Positions 1 through 10,096 of a DNA stretch of 64,000 bases are shown here, piece after piece (the first letter of the stretch is position 1; every line of letters begins with the position of its first letter). The stretch lies in assembly GCF_001613125.1 (NCBI RefSeq), contig NZ_BDBT01000010.1, positions 62,001 through 126,000 on the forward strand, read 5' to 3'. The position numbers and the translations under genes were made by a program. The notes beneath the pieces are model-generated. The model saw only the letters and a program-made list of their open reading frames with translations. It did no database searches and was not told the DNA's origin. Origin of the DNA: Nocardia shimofusensis NBRC 100134. GTDB taxonomy: Bacteria > Actinomycetota > Actinomycetes > Mycobacteriales > Mycobacteriaceae.

Positions 1-1
1 C

Positions 2-1075
2 CGTTCGGCCAAATCCGCGCCCAAGGCCGACGAGGGTCCGCTGGCGCGTGTGGAATTGCTGGTCCCCACCCCCGATTTCGGTGAGGCGGAACTGATCCGC
101 GCCGCGCTGGTCGCCGAGGCCGTCGCCACCGCGCGCGATTTCGTCAACACCCCGCCCAGCCACCTCTACCCGGCCGAGTTCGCCGCCCGCGCCGAGACAC
201 TGGGCCGTGCCGCCGGTCTCGAGGTCGAGGTACTGGACGAGAAGGCCCTCGAAGAGCACGGTTACGGTGGCGTGCTCGGCGTCGGCAAGGGTTCCTCGCG
301 CCCGCCGCGGCTGGTGCGTTTGGTCTACGCGGGCGGCGAGCGCAAGGTCGCGCTGGTCGGCAAGGGCATCACCTTCGACACCGGCGGCATCTCCATCAAG
401 CCCGCCGCGAACATGGAGAACATGACCTCGGACATGGCCGGCGCCGCCGCGGTCGTGGCCACCACCCTGCTGGCGGCCCGGCTCGGCCTGCCGATCACGG
501 TCACCGCGACCGTGCCGATGGCCGAGAACATGCCGTCGTCCACCGCCCAACGCCCCGGCGATGTGCTCACCCAGTACGGCGGCACCACCGTCGAGGTGCT
601 CAACACCGATGCCGAGGGCAGGCTCATCCTGGCCGACGCGATCGTGCGCGCGAGCGAGGACGATCCGGAATTCCTCATCGACGTCGCCACCCTGACCGGT
701 GCGCAGATGGTCGCTCTCGGCACCCGGACCCCCGGCGTGATGGGCACCGAGGAGTTCCGCGACCGGGTGGCGCGGATCTCCCGTGAGGTCGGCGAGCACG
801 GCTGGTCCATGCCGCTGCCCGCCGAACTGCGCCAGGATCTCAACTCCAAGATCGCCGATCTGGCCAATGTCGCACCGCACCGCTGGGGCGGCATGCTCTC
901 GGCAGGGCTGTTCCTGAAGGAGTTCGTGCCCGAGGGCGTCCAGTGGGCACACGTGGACATCGCGGGCCCGGCCTACAACACCGGCGGCCCGTTCGGCTAC
1001 ATCGGCAAGGGCGGCACCGGCGTTCCGGTCCGCACCCTCATCGCGGTCCTCGAAGACATCGCTGCGCAGCAGTGA
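2..1075 (+). CDS. pepA: Leucyl aminopeptidase (M17 family), 5' end missing
   Basis: Cytosolic two-metal aminopeptidase that removes N-terminal residues during peptide turnover. The frame is open to the left edge, so the gene starts outside the window; 357 residues are present, against about 500 for the family, which means most of the N-terminal macro-like domain is missing. The M17 signature NTDAEGRL (metal ligands D and E) is present, as is the upstream metal/catalytic segment [15 protein letters not shown] containing the conserved Lys and Asp. An internal GTG at 50 could be mistaken for a start but lies inside the conserved fold. A perfect hairpin follows the stop. In mycobacteria the same gene (pepB) sits beside dlaT, lipB and lipA, as here. 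Confidence 0.95.
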   Translation, partial: RSAKSAPKADEGPLARVELLVPTPDFGEAELIRAALVAEAVATARDFVNTPPSHLYPAEFAARAETLGRAAGLEVEVLDEKALEEHGYGGVLGVGKGSSRPPRLVRLVYAGGERKVALVGKGITFDTGGISIKPAANMENMTSDMAGAAAVVATTLLAARLGLPITVTATVPMAENMPSSTAQRPGDVLTQYGGTTVEVLNTDAEGRLILADAIVRASEDDPEFLIDVATLTGAQMVALGTRTPGVMGTEEFRDRVARISREVGEHGWSMPLPAELRQDLNSKIADLANVAPHRWGGMLSAGLFLKEFVPEGVQWAHVDIAGPAYNTGGPFGYIGKGGTGVPVRTLIAVLEDIAAQQ

Positions 1076-1111
1076 CAGCTTCGGCGCACTGACAGCAGCG
1101 CCGTGACACAC

Positions 1112-1149
1112 CCGCACGGCGACTCGGGGAATCACGAGTCGCCGTGCGG
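1112..1149. terminator. Perfect 15-bp hairpin between convergent genes
   Basis: Two 15-base arms (1112-1126 and 1135-1149) are exact reverse complements around an 8-base loop. The hairpin lies between the stop of pepA and the stop of the convergent small gene, where a bidirectional terminator is expected. There is no T tract, which is usual for high-GC actinobacteria. Confidence 0.7.
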
Positions 1150-1152
1150 CAT

Positions 1153-1503
1153 TCACAGATCGCGCAACTCCTCCTCGAACGCCCGGCGGCGCTCGATGCG
1201 CTTGCGTTCGTCGAAGTCGCGCATGCGCTGCGGATAGCCCGTCTTCGCCACGTCGTAGACCGGAATTCGCAGGTCACCGGCCAGCTTCCGCGCTCCGGCC
1301 TCGCCGACGATCCGTCGTGTCCACTCGCCGTCCGCGGCGACCAGCACCACCGTCACGTCGGTCACCGTCGTCTTGGGCTCGACGTATCCCTCGACGCCGG
1401 TGTGGGTGTGCACCCACTCGGCGAGATACCGCGCGTCCGCGCCCGAAACGCCGGAGGCGCCGCCCCGGCCCATCGCACCACGCAGGCGCCTCCACAAACT
1501 CAT
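1153..1503 (-). CDS. Conserved hypothetical protein, 116 aa
   Basis: A small, probably cytosolic protein without signal peptide or membrane segment, of unknown function. The frame can be extended to 1632, but the ATG at 1503 has an AGGAGGAGG ribosome binding site 9 bases upstream, so I use it. The protein has a basic N-terminus, a beta-rich middle (VTDVTVVLVAADGEW) and a highly charged C-terminus (RDFDERKRIERRRAFEEEL). From memory, short proteins at this position in nocardiae are sometimes labelled 'oxidoreductase', but no nucleotide-binding motif is visible. It is convergent with pepA and divergent from dlaT. Confidence 0.75.
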   Translation of the reverse strand: MSLWRRLRGAMGRGGASGVSGADARYLAEWVHTHTGVEGYVEPKTTVTDVTVVLVAADGEWTRRIVGEAGARKLAGDLRIPVYDVAKTGYPQRMRDFDERKRIERRRAFEEELRDL

Positions 1504-1764
1504 CCGCGCCGACCTCCTCCTGGCCCGGTGAAAGTTCTCACCGGCGTCGATTCCATAGTGCCAGCTCGCGGTCAACTGACCGCCCTGTGCTACGCGCCAC
1601 GGCGGCGAGTGCAAGGATGGTCGGCGGTACAAAGAACCACACCGATCTCCGGTGCCGCGCAGTAATCGGCGCGGCTTTCCGGGTTTTCGCCGCGACCGCG
1701 GTGGACGCCCGGCGGAAGATCAACTGTTGTAGAACCCGTCGAGCAGTCAGAGGAGTCAACGGAC

Positions 1765-3510
1765 ATGGCCTTCTCCGTCCAGATGCCGGCTCTTGGTGAG
1801 AGCGTCACCGAGGGAACGGTGACCAGGTGGCTGAAGCAGGAAGGAGACACGGTCGAGGTCGACGAGCCGCTGCTCGAAGTCTCCACCGACAAGGTCGACA
1901 CCGAGATCCCGTCCCCGGCGGCGGGCGTGCTGTCGAAGATCGTCGCCCAGGAAGACGACGTCGTCGAGATCGGCGGCGAACTCGGTGTGATCTCCGCTGA
2001 AGGTGACGCACCTGCTACCGCCGAGGCGCCCGCGGAATCCGCTCCCGCCCCGGAAGCTCCGGCCGAGCAGCCGCCCGCCGAGGAAGTCGCGGCCGCCGAG
2101 CCCGAACCCGAACCCGCGCAGGCCGAACAGGCCGCGCCGCAGGCCGGCCCCGCCGAGGGCACTCCGGTGAAGATGCCCGAACTGGGCGAGTCGGTCACCG
2201 AGGGCACCGTCACCCGCTGGCTCAAGGCGGTCGGCGATCAGGTCGAGGTCGACGAGCCGCTGCTCGAGGTCTCCACCGACAAGGTCGACACCGAGATCCC
2301 GTCTCCGGTCGCGGGCACGCTGCTCGAGATCACCGCTCAGGAAGACGATGTCGTCGACGTCGGCGGCCAGCTCGGCATCATCGGCAGCGGCTCGCCCGCG
2401 CCGAAGCCCGAGCCCGCCCCGGAGCCGAAGCCCGAACCGAAGCCTGAGCCCAAACCCGAGCCCAAGCCCGAACCGAAGCCGGAACCCGCGCCCGCGCCGA
2501 AGGCCGAGCAGCCCGCCCCCGCGCCGCAGGAGAAGACGGCCGCGGCCGACTCGGACTCCACCCCGTATGTGACTCCGCTGGTGCGCAAGCTCGCCGAGGA
2601 ACACGGCGTCGACCTGGCAGGCATCAAGGGCTCCGGTGTCGGCGGCCGCATCCGCAAGCAGGATGTGCTCGCCGCGGCCGAGGCCAAGAAGGCGCCCGCC
2701 CCGGCTCCCGCTCCGGCGGCAACCGCTCCGGCCCCGGCCGCCGCGGCCGCGCCCGCCGCCCCGGCGGCCGATGCCAAGCTGGCCCACCTGCGTGGCACCA
2801 CGCAGAAGGCCAACCGCATCCGCCAGATCACGGCCACCAAGACCCGTGAGTCGCTGCAGACCACCGCGCAGCTCACCCAGGTCCACGAGGCCGACGTCAC
2901 CAAGATCGCGGCGCTGCGCTCGCAGGCCAAGGCGGCGTTCAAGGAGCGCGAGGGTGTCAACCTGACGTTCCTGCCGTTCTTCGCCAAGGCCGTGGTCGAG
3001 GCGCTCGGCGTGCACCCGAACGTCAACGCCTCCTACAGCGAGGACAGCAAGGAGATCACCTACCACGCCTCGGTGCACCTCGGCATCGCCGTCGACACCG
3101 AGCAGGGTCTGTTGTCCCCGGTGATCCACAACGCCAGCGACCTGTCGCTGGCCGGGCTGGCCCGCGCCATCGCCGATATCGCCGACCGGGCCCGCAACGG
3201 CGGTCTCAAGCCCGACGAGCTGGCAGGCGGCACCTTCACGATCACCAATATCGGCAGCCAGGGCGCGCTGTTCGACACCCCGATCCTGGTTCCGCCGCAG
3301 GCGGCCATGCTCGGCACCGGCGCGATCGTCAAGCGCCCGGTGGTGGTGACCGACGAGACCGGCGGCGAATCCATCGGCGTGCGGTCGATGTGCTACCTGC
3401 CCCTCACCTACGATCACCGCCTCATCGACGGCGCCGACGCGGGTCGCTTCCTGACCACGATCCGGCACCGCCTCGAAGAGGCCGCGTTCGAGGCCGATCT
3501 GGGTCTGTAG
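1765..3510 (+). CDS. dlaT: Dihydrolipoamide acyltransferase, E2 of 2-oxoacid dehydrogenase complexes
   Basis: Core acyltransferase of pyruvate/2-oxoglutarate dehydrogenase; it carries acyl groups on lipoyl-lysine and passes them to CoA. Two lipoyl domains begin near residues 3 and 135, each with the modified lysine in [10 protein letters not shown] (K43 and about K173). They are followed by Pro/Ala/Glu-rich linkers including an EPKP repeat (residues about 213-240), an E3/E1-binding domain (about 267-305) and the catalytic domain (about 345-580) with the active-site motif DHRLIDG. The ATG at 1765 is preceded by GAGGAG. At 581 aa it is full length. Many genomes call this sucB; in Mycobacterium tuberculosis the protein is DlaT. 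The downstream lipB and lipA supply its cofactor. Confidence 0.95.
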   Translation: MAFSVQMPALGESVTEGTVTRWLKQEGDTVEVDEPLLEVSTDKVDTEIPSPAAGVLSKIVAQEDDVVEIGGELGVISAEGDAPATAEAPAESAPAPEAPAEQPPAEEVAAAEPEPEPAQAEQAAPQAGPAEGTPVKMPELGESVTEGTVTRWLKAVGDQVEVDEPLLEVSTDKVDTEIPSPVAGTLLEITAQEDDVVDVGGQLGIIGSGSPAPKPEPAPEPKPEPKPEPKPEPKPEPKPEPAPAPKAEQPAPAPQEKTAAADSDSTPYVTPLVRKLAEEHGVDLAGIKGSGVGGRIRKQDVLAAAEAKKAPAPAPAPAATAPAPAAAAAPAAPAADAKLAHLRGTTQKANRIRQITATKTRESLQTTAQLTQVHEADVTKIAALRSQAKAAFKEREGVNLTFLPFFAKAVVEALGVHPNVNASYSEDSKEITYHASVHLGIAVDTEQGLLSPVIHNASDLSLAGLARAIADIADRARNGGLKPDELAGGTFTITNIGSQGALFDTPILVPPQAAMLGTGAIVKRPVVVTDETGGESIGVRSMCYLPLTYDHRLIDGADAGRFLTTIRHRLEEAAFEADLGL

Positions 3511-3517
3511 TACGCCG

Positions 3518-4420
3518 ATGAAGGTCGTGATCGCCGGATCGTCCGGGTTGATCGGGACGGCGCTGGTCGCCGCGTTGCGCAGGGACGGACACGACGTCGT
3601 CCGTCTCGTGCGCCGTCCCATCGCGGCCCGCGACGAGTTCACCTGGCATCCCGCGCGCGCCGAGCTCGATACTCGGGCGCTGCGTGGCGCCGACGCGGTG
3701 GTGAACCTGTGCGGGGCGGGCCTCGGACAACGGCGCTGGACCGGCAGCTTCAAACAGGAGCTGCGCGACAGCCGCATCACACCCACCGATGTGCTGTCCG
3801 GCGCGGCGGCCGCCGCCGCCGTGCCGGTGCTGGTCAACGCCAGCGGCGTGCACTACTACGGCGGCGGCACCGGCGATCGTGTCGTCGACGAAACGACTCC
3901 CCCCGGCACCGGGTTCCTGGCGACCCTGTGCCGGGACTGGGAGGCCGCGACCGAACCCGCGCGCGCGGCGGGCGTGCGCACAATCCTGCTGCGCAGTGGC
4001 GTCGTGCTCTCCCAGCACGGCGGCATGATGAGCATGCTGCGCCCGCTCTACCGGCTCGGTCTCGGCGCGCGCCTCGGCAACGGCCGCCAGTACACCCCGT
4101 GGATCTCCCTGGAAGACGAGGTCGGCGCGATCGTCTTCGCCCTGACCAACGACACCCTCGACGGCCCGGTCAATGCCGTCGGACCCGCCCCGGTCACCAA
4201 TGCCGAGTTCAACCACGCCCTCGGCCGGGCGCTGGGCAGGCGGACCCCGCTGATCGTGCCCGCCGTCGCCCTGCGCACGGTGATCGGCGAGTTCGCCGAC
4301 GAGGCGATCCTGCGCGGCCCGCGCGCTATCCCGACCGCGCTGGAGCGGGCCGGATACCCATTCCGTCACCCCACCATCGGCTCCGCACTGGCCGCCCTCA
4401 TGGAGCCCGGCGCGCGCTGA
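3518..4420 (+). CDS. TIGR01777-family NAD(P)-dependent epimerase
   Basis: Short-chain dehydrogenase/epimerase-type protein of 300 aa, the usual family length. The N-terminus carries the Rossmann loop [10 protein letters not shown] (residues about 7-16), and [10 protein letters not shown] holds the YYG segment typical of the TIGR01777/SulA-like branch; the C-terminal part corresponds to the DUF1731 region. Substrate unknown. It starts 7 bases after the dlaT stop, so it is almost certainly cotranscribed. The same neighbour occurs in mycobacteria between dlaT and lipB (Rv2216), which suggests, but does not prove, a link to the lipoate pathway. Confidence 0.9.
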   Translation: MKVVIAGSSGLIGTALVAALRRDGHDVVRLVRRPIAARDEFTWHPARAELDTRALRGADAVVNLCGAGLGQRRWTGSFKQELRDSRITPTDVLSGAAAAAAVPVLVNASGVHYYGGGTGDRVVDETTPPGTGFLATLCRDWEAATEPARAAGVRTILLRSGVVLSQHGGMMSMLRPLYRLGLGARLGNGRQYTPWISLEDEVGAIVFALTNDTLDGPVNAVGPAPVTNAEFNHALGRALGRRTPLIVPAVALRTVIGEFADEAILRGPRAIPTALERAGYPFRHPTIGSALAALMEPGAR

Positions 4421-4555
4421 GCCCGGCTCCCACCCCCCAGGGGGCGTCCGCGACGTCGACCGTCACGCCCGCGTGACCGAGCCCTCCTTGCTCGCGATCG
4501 TCGTGACCGGCGATGATCGGGGACGGCCGCAATCCGCCGATCGCTGGAGTTCCCG

Positions 4556-5089
4556 TTGACCGTCACGCACGCCCGTCCCGAAACCGTCATTCGTGACGCC
4601 ACCGAGGACGACCTGCCCGCGATCCTCGAACTCCACAACGCCAACATCGCGACATCCACCGCTCTCTGGGACGTCGAGCAGGCCGATCCCGCCGACCGCC
4701 TGACCTGGTTCCGCGATCGCCGCGCCGCGGGCATGCCGGTCCTGATCGCCGAAGTCGACGGCGAGTTCGCCGGCTACGCCCACTACGGCCAGTTCCGCCC
4801 GAAGGCCGGCTACCGCTACAGCGTGGAGAATTCCGTTTACATCGCCGAGCGTTTCCAGCGCCGCGGTCTGGCCTCCGCCCTGCTCGCCGAACTGATCGAG
4901 CGCGCGCGCGGCTCCGGTCGCGTGCACGCCATGATCGCCGCCATCGAGTCCGGCAACACCGGATCCATCGCCCTGCACGAGCGGTTCGGCTTCGTCGAGG
5001 TCGGCCGGATGCCGGAGGTGGGCCGCAAATTCGGCCGCTGGCTCGATCTCACCCTGCTGCAATTGACCTTCCCGCCGGCGGGCGACTGA
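4556..5089 (+). CDS. GNAT acetyltransferase, phosphinothricin/methionine-sulfoximine type
   Basis: Acetyl-CoA-dependent N-acetyltransferase of 177 aa resembling the Bar/Pat/YncA branch. Visible are the N-terminal [17 protein letters not shown] strand-helix, the acetyl-CoA loop [12 protein letters not shown] (R/Q-x-x-G-x-G/A type) and the C-terminal [17 protein letters not shown] segment. The start is a TTG at 4556 with GGAG six bases upstream; no better ATG or GTG lies in frame before the conserved first strand. It sits between the epimerase and lipB on the same strand with 135 and 61 bases on either side. Natural substrate unknown; members often acetylate amino acids or amino-acid analogues. 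Confidence 0.85.
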   Translation: MTVTHARPETVIRDATEDDLPAILELHNANIATSTALWDVEQADPADRLTWFRDRRAAGMPVLIAEVDGEFAGYAHYGQFRPKAGYRYSVENSVYIAERFQRRGLASALLAELIERARGSGRVHAMIAAIESGNTGSIALHERFGFVEVGRMPEVGRKFGRWLDLTLLQLTFPPAGD

Positions 5090-5150
5090 GGGCGGTGGGA
5101 GGCGTTGTCGCAGGTCGGCAACACTGTGGCGGCGACCACAGCGGGTCGCT

Positions 5151-5921
5151 GTGATCACCTCCACGTCCGGGCGTAACGTCGTGATCGTGAACGACACGCG
5201 CACCGCTGGGTCCGCCCGCTTCGACACCGCACCCGTCGTCGTCGAGGACCTCGGTCTCATCGACTATCACGCCGCTTGGGAACTGCAGCGCACCATCGCC
5301 GCCGAACGCGCCGAGAACGCCGGTTCCGATCGTCTGCTCCTGCTCGAGCATCCGTCGGTCTTCACCGCGGGCCGCCGCACCGAGGACGCCGACCTGCCCA
5401 TCGACGGCAGCCCCGTGGTCCAGGTCGACCGCGGCGGCAAGATCACCTGGCACGGCCCCGGCCAGCTCGTCGGCTACCCGATCGTGCGCCTGGCCGAGCC
5501 CGTCGACGTCGTCGACTATGTGCGCCGCCTCGAGGAAGCCCTGATCAGCGTCTGCACCGATCTCGGCCTGACCGTCGGCCGCGTCGAAGGCCGCTCCGGG
5601 GTCTGGCTGCCCGCCACCGAGTTCTTCGCCGAACGCAAGGTCGCCGCCATCGGCATCCGGGTGCAGCGGGGCGTCGCCCTGCACGGCATCTCCTTGAACT
5701 GCAATTCCGCCCTCGACGGCTTCCAGGCGATCGTGCCCTGCGGCATCCCCGACGCGGGCGTCACCACCCTCACCCGCGAGCTGGACCGCGAGGTCACCGT
5801 CGCCGAGGTCAAGCCCATGGTCGCCACGGCCATCGTGCAGGCCCTCAACGGCGATCTGCCGGTTCGGGAGCACGACATCCCCCGCACACCGGCGCCCGAG
5901 CCGAATCGGGCACGCGCGTAA
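5151..5921 (+). CDS. lipB: Lipoyl(octanoyl) transferase LipB
   Basis: Transfers octanoyl from acyl carrier protein to the lipoyl domains of E2 and GcvH, the first step of lipoate synthesis. Family motifs: [10 protein letters not shown], the strongly conserved [17 protein letters not shown] (about residues 88-104), and [10 protein letters not shown] next to the catalytic cysteine in PCGIPD, with the catalytic-lysine region near [11 protein letters not shown]. Length 256 aa. The first GTG at 5151 is used; GTG codons at 5181 and 5187 are alternatives that would shorten a poorly conserved N-terminus. lipA follows after 10 bases. Confidence 0.95.
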   Translation: MITSTSGRNVVIVNDTRTAGSARFDTAPVVVEDLGLIDYHAAWELQRTIAAERAENAGSDRLLLLEHPSVFTAGRRTEDADLPIDGSPVVQVDRGGKITWHGPGQLVGYPIVRLAEPVDVVDYVRRLEEALISVCTDLGLTVGRVEGRSGVWLPATEFFAERKVAAIGIRVQRGVALHGISLNCNSALDGFQAIVPCGIPDAGVTTLTRELDREVTVAEVKPMVATAIVQALNGDLPVREHDIPRTPAPEPNRARA

Positions 5922-5931
5922 GGTCGATCAG

Positions 5932-7005
5932 GTGACCTCAGTCGACACTCCGGCATCGCAGGGCGACACCCCCGCCCCGACCCCCGCTGCTCCGGCCCCC
6001 GCCACAGCGAACGGCCGCAAGCTGCTGCGTATCGAGGCGCGCAACGCGCAGACCCCGATCGAGCGCAAGCCCCGATGGATCCGCACCCGCGCCACCATGG
6101 GCCCCGAATACAGCGAACTCAAGGGCCTGGTCAAGCGCGAGGGTCTGCACACCGTCTGCGAGGAAGCGGGCTGCCCGAACATCTTCGAATGCTGGGAAGA
6201 CCGCGAAGCCACCTTCCTCATCGGCGGCGAGCAGTGCACCCGCCGCTGCGACTTCTGCCAGATCGACACCGGCAAGCCCGCCGCCCTCGACCGCGACGAG
6301 CCCCGCCGCGTCGCCGAGTCCGTCCAGGCGATGGGCCTGCGCTACTCCACCATCACCGGCGTGGCCCGCGACGACCTCGACGACGGCGGCGCCTGGCTCT
6401 ACGCCGAGACCGTCCGCGCCATCAAGCGCCTGAACCCCGCTACCGGCGTCGAACTGCTCATCCCCGACTTCAACGCCGACCCCGCCCAGCTCGCCGAGGT
6501 CTTCGACGCCCGCCCCGAGGTGCTCGCCCACAACCTGGAGACGGTCCCGCGCATCTTCAAGCGCATCCGCCCCGCGTTCCGCTACGAGCGCTCGCTGTCG
6601 GTCCTCACCGCCGCCCGCGACGCCGGCCTGGTCACCAAATCCAACCTCATCCTCGGCATGGGCGAGACCCCCGAGGAAGTCACCCAGGCCATGCGCGACC
6701 TGCACGAGGCCGGCTGCGACATCCTCACCATCACCCAGTACCTGCGCCCCTCCCCCCGCCACCATCCGGTGGACCGCTGGGTCAAGCCGGAGGAATTCGT
6801 CGAGCACTCCAAGGCCGCCGAGGACATGGGCTTCGCCGGCGTCATGGCGGGCCCCCTGGTCCGCTCCTCCTACCGAGCCGGCCGCCTCTACGCCCAGGCC
6901 ATGGCCCACCACGGCCGCGAGATCCCCGCCGTCATGGCGCACCTCGCCGAGGAAGGCACCGCCTCCCAGGAGGCCTCCGCGGTCCTCGCCCGCTTCGGTA
7001 GCTGA
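5932..7005 (+). CDS. lipA: Lipoyl synthase LipA (radical SAM)
   Basis: Inserts two sulfur atoms into the protein-bound octanoyl chain to make lipoyl. Both Fe-S sites are visible: the auxiliary cluster motif [12 protein letters not shown] (C-x4-C-x5-C) and the radical-SAM motif CTRRCDFC (C-x3-C-x2-C). The C-terminal SSYRAGRL region with the auxiliary-cluster serine is present. Length 357 aa with a Pro/Ala-rich N-terminal extension; GTG start at 5932. It completes the dlaT-lipB-lipA set, so the E2 and its cofactor machinery are encoded together. Confidence 0.97.
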   Translation: MTSVDTPASQGDTPAPTPAAPAPATANGRKLLRIEARNAQTPIERKPRWIRTRATMGPEYSELKGLVKREGLHTVCEEAGCPNIFECWEDREATFLIGGEQCTRRCDFCQIDTGKPAALDRDEPRRVAESVQAMGLRYSTITGVARDDLDDGGAWLYAETVRAIKRLNPATGVELLIPDFNADPAQLAEVFDARPEVLAHNLETVPRIFKRIRPAFRYERSLSVLTAARDAGLVTKSNLILGMGETPEEVTQAMRDLHEAGCDILTITQYLRPSPRHHPVDRWVKPEEFVEHSKAAEDMGFAGVMAGPLVRSSYRAGRLYAQAMAHHGREIPAVMAHLAEEGTASQEASAVLARFGS

Positions 7006-7018
7006 ACCCACTGCCGAG

Positions 7019-7051
7019 CCCGGCCGGCACACAACCTGCGCGCCGGCCGGG
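7019..7051. terminator. Hairpin after lipA
   Basis: CCCGGCCGGC (7019-7028) and its reverse complement (7042-7051) flank a 13-base loop just after the lipA stop and before the convergent genes. A plausible factor-independent terminator without a T tract. Confidence 0.5.
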
Positions 7052-7091
7052 GACTACCGCTACTCACTCTCGACTCGGCAGAGCTCGAAAC

Positions 7092-7187
7092 TCAGGCTGC
7101 GGCGGGCTTCTCGAATCGTGCGATGAACCGCAATTCCACTTCTGCCCGCCCGGCCTCGTACTCCGCGACGTCGGGTCCGGCCGTCAT
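7092..7187 (-). CDS. Possible 31-aa small protein coupled to the upstream gene
   Basis: The ATG at 7187 overlaps the TGA of the 614-aa gene (ATGA arrangement), giving a 31-residue frame rich in Glu and Ala: MTAGPDVAEYEAGRAEVELR, then FIARFEKPAAA. The amphipathic sequence and the coupled start favour real translation, but the length is too short to judge by codon use. It may also be the leftover of a longer gene. Confidence 0.35.
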   Translation of the reverse strand: MTAGPDVAEYEAGRAEVELRFIARFEKPAAA

Positions 7188-9028
7188 ACCGATCGCAGAT
7201 GTCTCCCCCGCCCGCCGGTCACGTCGGACAAGACCACCTCGAGATCGGCGACGGACGCCGTCGCGGGATGCCCGGCAGCGCGGATGACCGCGGCGAATTC
7301 CGCACGATCGGCTGCGGGAATCCGGCCCAGCTGAGCACGGACCTCGTCAGGACCCCCGACCTCGAGCAGCGTCAAGATACTCTCCGTCATCGCGAGGTCG
7401 GCCTCACCGGGAGCGAGGTCGTCGTGGGCCAACCCTCCTTCTTCCACCATCAGCATGACCGCGAGCGGTCCCAGCTGTGGATGGGTTCGCAGCTCGGCGA
7501 GGAGTTCGGGCCGTTGCGGCAAGCCGATCATCAGCATTCGCAGCATCGCGGCGGCGCGGGCGCGGAAGGGACAGCGGTGCACCGCCGCGAGCAGCGCTTC
7601 GACATCGTCATCGTGCCGGGCCAGCCAGCCCTGGATCTCGAGCCGGGCGGCTTCCTCGGTGTAGTGATCGGCGACGACGCCGAGCAACCCCGCGGGATCG
7701 GCGTCCGCGAGCTCACCGACGGCCCCCGCTTCGCGCCCCTCGGCGAGCATGCGCTGCCGGACCGCGATGGCGCCCAGACCGGTGAGCCGAACGAGCGGAC
7801 TCGCCTTGCGCAGATCTCGGCGCAAGGCACGCAGTTCCTTCGCGTCGAACTCGATCCCGCTGAACGGCGAGGCGAAGGCGTCGTCGAGGTCCATGCCGAA
7901 GTCCGGGTGCGGCACACCGATGCTCAGCTCGACCGCACCGAGCCCGGCCAGCGTTTCCAGGATCGTGTCCAGAGCCGCATCACACCCGGCTCGGTAGACA
8001 TCGAGATCTGTCCGGGATTCGACGACGGATGAGAACTGATCCTGCCAGCTCAGCCACACCGGAAGCTGCAGGCGGATGATCGGCATCGGATGAGGCAGGC
8101 TGTACAAGGTGTTGAGCACATCGATCGCGACGTCCTCACACAACCAGCCGAAGGGACCCCCGTCCGCGAACAGGACGTAGTCGAGGTCGAAGAACGTGTC
8201 GAACAGCCTGTGCCACAAGGCCACCGGATTCGACAGCAGCGGCCGGGCTTTGGCCACGGCGCGCAGGTGACCGCTGACCACCCGAACCAGGCCCGCCTCG
8301 CGCGCCCAGGCCACCAGCAACCCGAGTCGCGGAAGGTCGGCGCTGCTGCGGACACCCTCGACGTCGTCGCCGGTATCCAGCAGCGCCACCAGTTCCCGAG
8401 CATCCGCCACGCGCAGGTACCCGCGGGCGGTCAGCTTCCGCCCCTGCGGTCCCACCCATTCGGTCAGGCGTCGCATCTGCCCGACCAGCGCGCTGTCCGC
8501 CGCCTGAGCCGCCAGCTCCGAGTCGGTGGGCAGGACGATCGGCAACTGCGCGAACCTCCGCTCATGATCCGGCTCGTCACCGGTGAACTCGCCCAGCTGT
8601 TCGAGCAGAGCCATGATGTCGGATTCATCGAGCTGCGACGTGGCCGCGACGGCCACCGGATACTCTCCGACGGCCACCTCCACTGCCGCATCCAGTTCGG
8701 CAAGGGCCTCCCCGCGAGGATCGAGCAAGCCGTGCTCGGCTTGATACCGGATCACCGTGCGCACCGATCCCCCGGCCAGCTCGGGGCTCGGCGGGTCAGC
8801 CTCGAACGTGTCCGGAATCCACTCGAGCACAGCACGCCGGACGGCGGCAACAGTCCAGTGATTCAACCGGCCGTCGCTACTCATGTGCCGTGAATCCAGC
8901 GTCGCCGCCACGATGCGCGCGTCGGCCGGATGCCCCCGTTCGGCAGCCCACGCCACACACCGTCGCGTGAAGAGTTCCTTCGCGGTGGTGTACTCGTCGT
9001 CTTCCTCGATCTCGTAGCGCATCCGCAC
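7184..9028 (-). CDS. Large hypothetical protein with a pRiA4b-tail-like helical module
   Basis: A soluble 614-aa protein with no signal peptide or membrane segment and no recognised enzyme motif. The segment KLTARGYLRVADARELVALL, then LGLLVAWAREAGLVRV and LLSNPVALWHRLFD, closely matches the layout of the decayed gene at 48983-49600 (LTAAGYLPPTVVERLF, MGLLRKQKG, LRDNPVALWWHV). Both probably share a helical, winged-helix-like domain known from the C-terminus of plasmid pRiA4b ORF-3-type proteins. The start may be GTG 9028 or ATG 9022; neither has a strong ribosome binding site. A 31-aa frame overlaps its stop. Function unknown. Confidence 0.8.
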   Translation of the reverse strand: MRMRYEIEEDDEYTTAKELFTRRCVAWAAERGHPADARIVAATLDSRHMSSDGRLNHWTVAAVRRAVLEWIPDTFEADPPSPELAGGSVRTVIRYQAEHGLLDPRGEALAELDAAVEVAVGEYPVAVAATSQLDESDIMALLEQLGEFTGDEPDHERRFAQLPIVLPTDSELAAQAADSALVGQMRRLTEWVGPQGRKLTARGYLRVADARELVALLDTGDDVEGVRSSADLPRLGLLVAWAREAGLVRVVSGHLRAVAKARPLLSNPVALWHRLFDTFFDLDYVLFADGGPFGWLCEDVAIDVLNTLYSLPHPMPIIRLQLPVWLSWQDQFSSVVESRTDLDVYRAGCDAALDTILETLAGLGAVELSIGVPHPDFGMDLDDAFASPFSGIEFDAKELRALRRDLRKASPLVRLTGLGAIAVRQRMLAEGREAGAVGELADADPAGLLGVVADHYTEEAARLEIQGWLARHDDDVEALLAAVHRCPFRARAAAMLRMLMIGLPQRPELLAELRTHPQLGPLAVMLMVEEGGLAHDDLAPGEADLAMTESILTLLEVGGPDEVRAQLGRIPAADRAEFAAVIRAAGHPATASVADLEVVLSDVTGGRGRHLRSV

Positions 9029-9183
9029 CGCACCACGGTAGCGCCACTGCTGCGCTCACACTCGCTCACGGAGCGAGACGCACAGCCCGGGGTCGCGTCC
9101 GGAAGGCAGTCGGCCGGGCCTGCTCGCCCCGGAGCGTTGTACAGCGGTCGGACCCCTGCCGTTCAGTGCCCGACCGATAGGCC

Positions 9184-9408
9184 CTACTCCGACCTCGTGG
9201 ACCGGTCTACTACATCGACCTGTTCGGCATGATGTTCCACCGAGACGCCCTGTGCGGGGTCCTCCGCCGGAATCACCGAGTCCCCGTGGGTGATCGGCGC
9301 CTGGTCGCCGAGCGCGCCCCTACGCTGCTTCTGCCGGACGACGCGAATCACGACCAAACAGCCCGCCAGAATCGCGATGGGCAGCAGGACGGCCAAGAGG
9401 ATCTCCAC
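9184..9408 (-). CDS. Small single-pass membrane protein
   Basis: About 74 aa from GTG 9408 (GTG 9429 is also possible): a hydrophobic helix EILLAVLLPIAILAGCLVVI at the N-terminus, then RVVRQKQRR and an acidic, hydrophilic cytoplasmic tail. The positive charges after the helix suggest an N-out, C-in topology. Upstream in-frame codons lack the hydrophobic/charged logic and are treated as non-coding. No family recognised. Confidence 0.5.
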   Translation of the reverse strand: MEILLAVLLPIAILAGCLVVIRVVRQKQRRGALGDQAPITHGDSVIPAEDPAQGVSVEHHAEQVDVVDRSTRSE

Positions 9409-9703
9409 CCCGGCAATCCTAGGGACCACACCCGACCGCCGCGGAACCGCCCGACCGGGCCGGCGGGACCGAATCACTGCGCCACCTGGCAACATCGATC
9501 TCCGGGTTCGCCGGAGCGCGGTTCCCGATCGCGTTCGAACGACCGGCGACAAGCGGGAGACGGGTTGATCGCGCCGACGGAGGACTGCCGGATGCCGGTG
9601 GTCATCGACAAATACGCCTCGCAGTCCCCCGCACCAAGTCGTACCATATGAAACTAGCCAGAAAATAGCGTCGACCAGAACCCCCTCGAACCGAGGCCCC
9701 ACC

Positions 9704-10033
9704 ATGCGTACTTCAGCGATTCTCGGCGTCACCTCCTGCGCGGTCACAGCCATCGCCTTCATCGCCCCCATCACCGCTTCCGCCGATCCGTTCACCGACT
9801 TGCTCTGTGCCAGCGGATCGGCCCAGTTCTGCCCAGCGCCGCCGCCGCCCGAATCCACGCCGCCGGAAACCCAGGCTTGCCACCCCTCCTACGACCCCTG
9901 CTTGCCCATCACCAGTGACGTCGATTGCGAGAACGGCTCCGGCGACGGCCCGGTCTACACCGGGCCCGTCCGAGTCATCGGCCCCGACGATTACGGTCTC
10001 GATCGCGACGGCAACGGAATCGGCTGCGGGTAG
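9704..10033 (+). CDS. Secreted Excalibur-like calcium-binding protein
   Basis: 109-aa exported protein. Residues 1-27 form a signal peptide ending ITASA-DP. A Cys- and Pro-rich linker follows, and the C-terminus has DVDCENGSGDG and DYGLDRDGNGIGC, matching the Excalibur pattern (DxDC ... DxDxDGxGC) of extracellular Ca-binding proteins. Paired cysteines suggest disulfides outside the cell. It stands alone; a perfect hairpin separates it from the next, convergent secreted protein. Confidence 0.8.
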   Translation: MRTSAILGVTSCAVTAIAFIAPITASADPFTDLLCASGSAQFCPAPPPPESTPPETQACHPSYDPCLPITSDVDCENGSGDGPVYTGPVRVIGPDDYGLDRDGNGIGCG

Positions 10034-10054
10034 CGCGGGAAATCCCCGATACAA

Positions 10055-10089
10055 CGGCCGTGCTCGCGACGAGCCCGCGAGCACGGCCG
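10055..10089. terminator. Perfect 14-bp hairpin between convergent genes
   Basis: Arms 10055-10068 and 10076-10089 are exact reverse complements with a 7-base loop, placed between the stops of the Excalibur-like gene and the convergent small secreted gene. Likely a bidirectional terminator. Confidence 0.65.
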
Positions 10090-10096
10090 CCCGACC

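Noticed and set aside
1756..3837. 693-aa minus-strand frame opposite dlaT
   Set aside because: Low-complexity Gly/Arg-rich shadow of the high-GC dlaT gene; the + strand has complete lipoyl and catalytic motifs.
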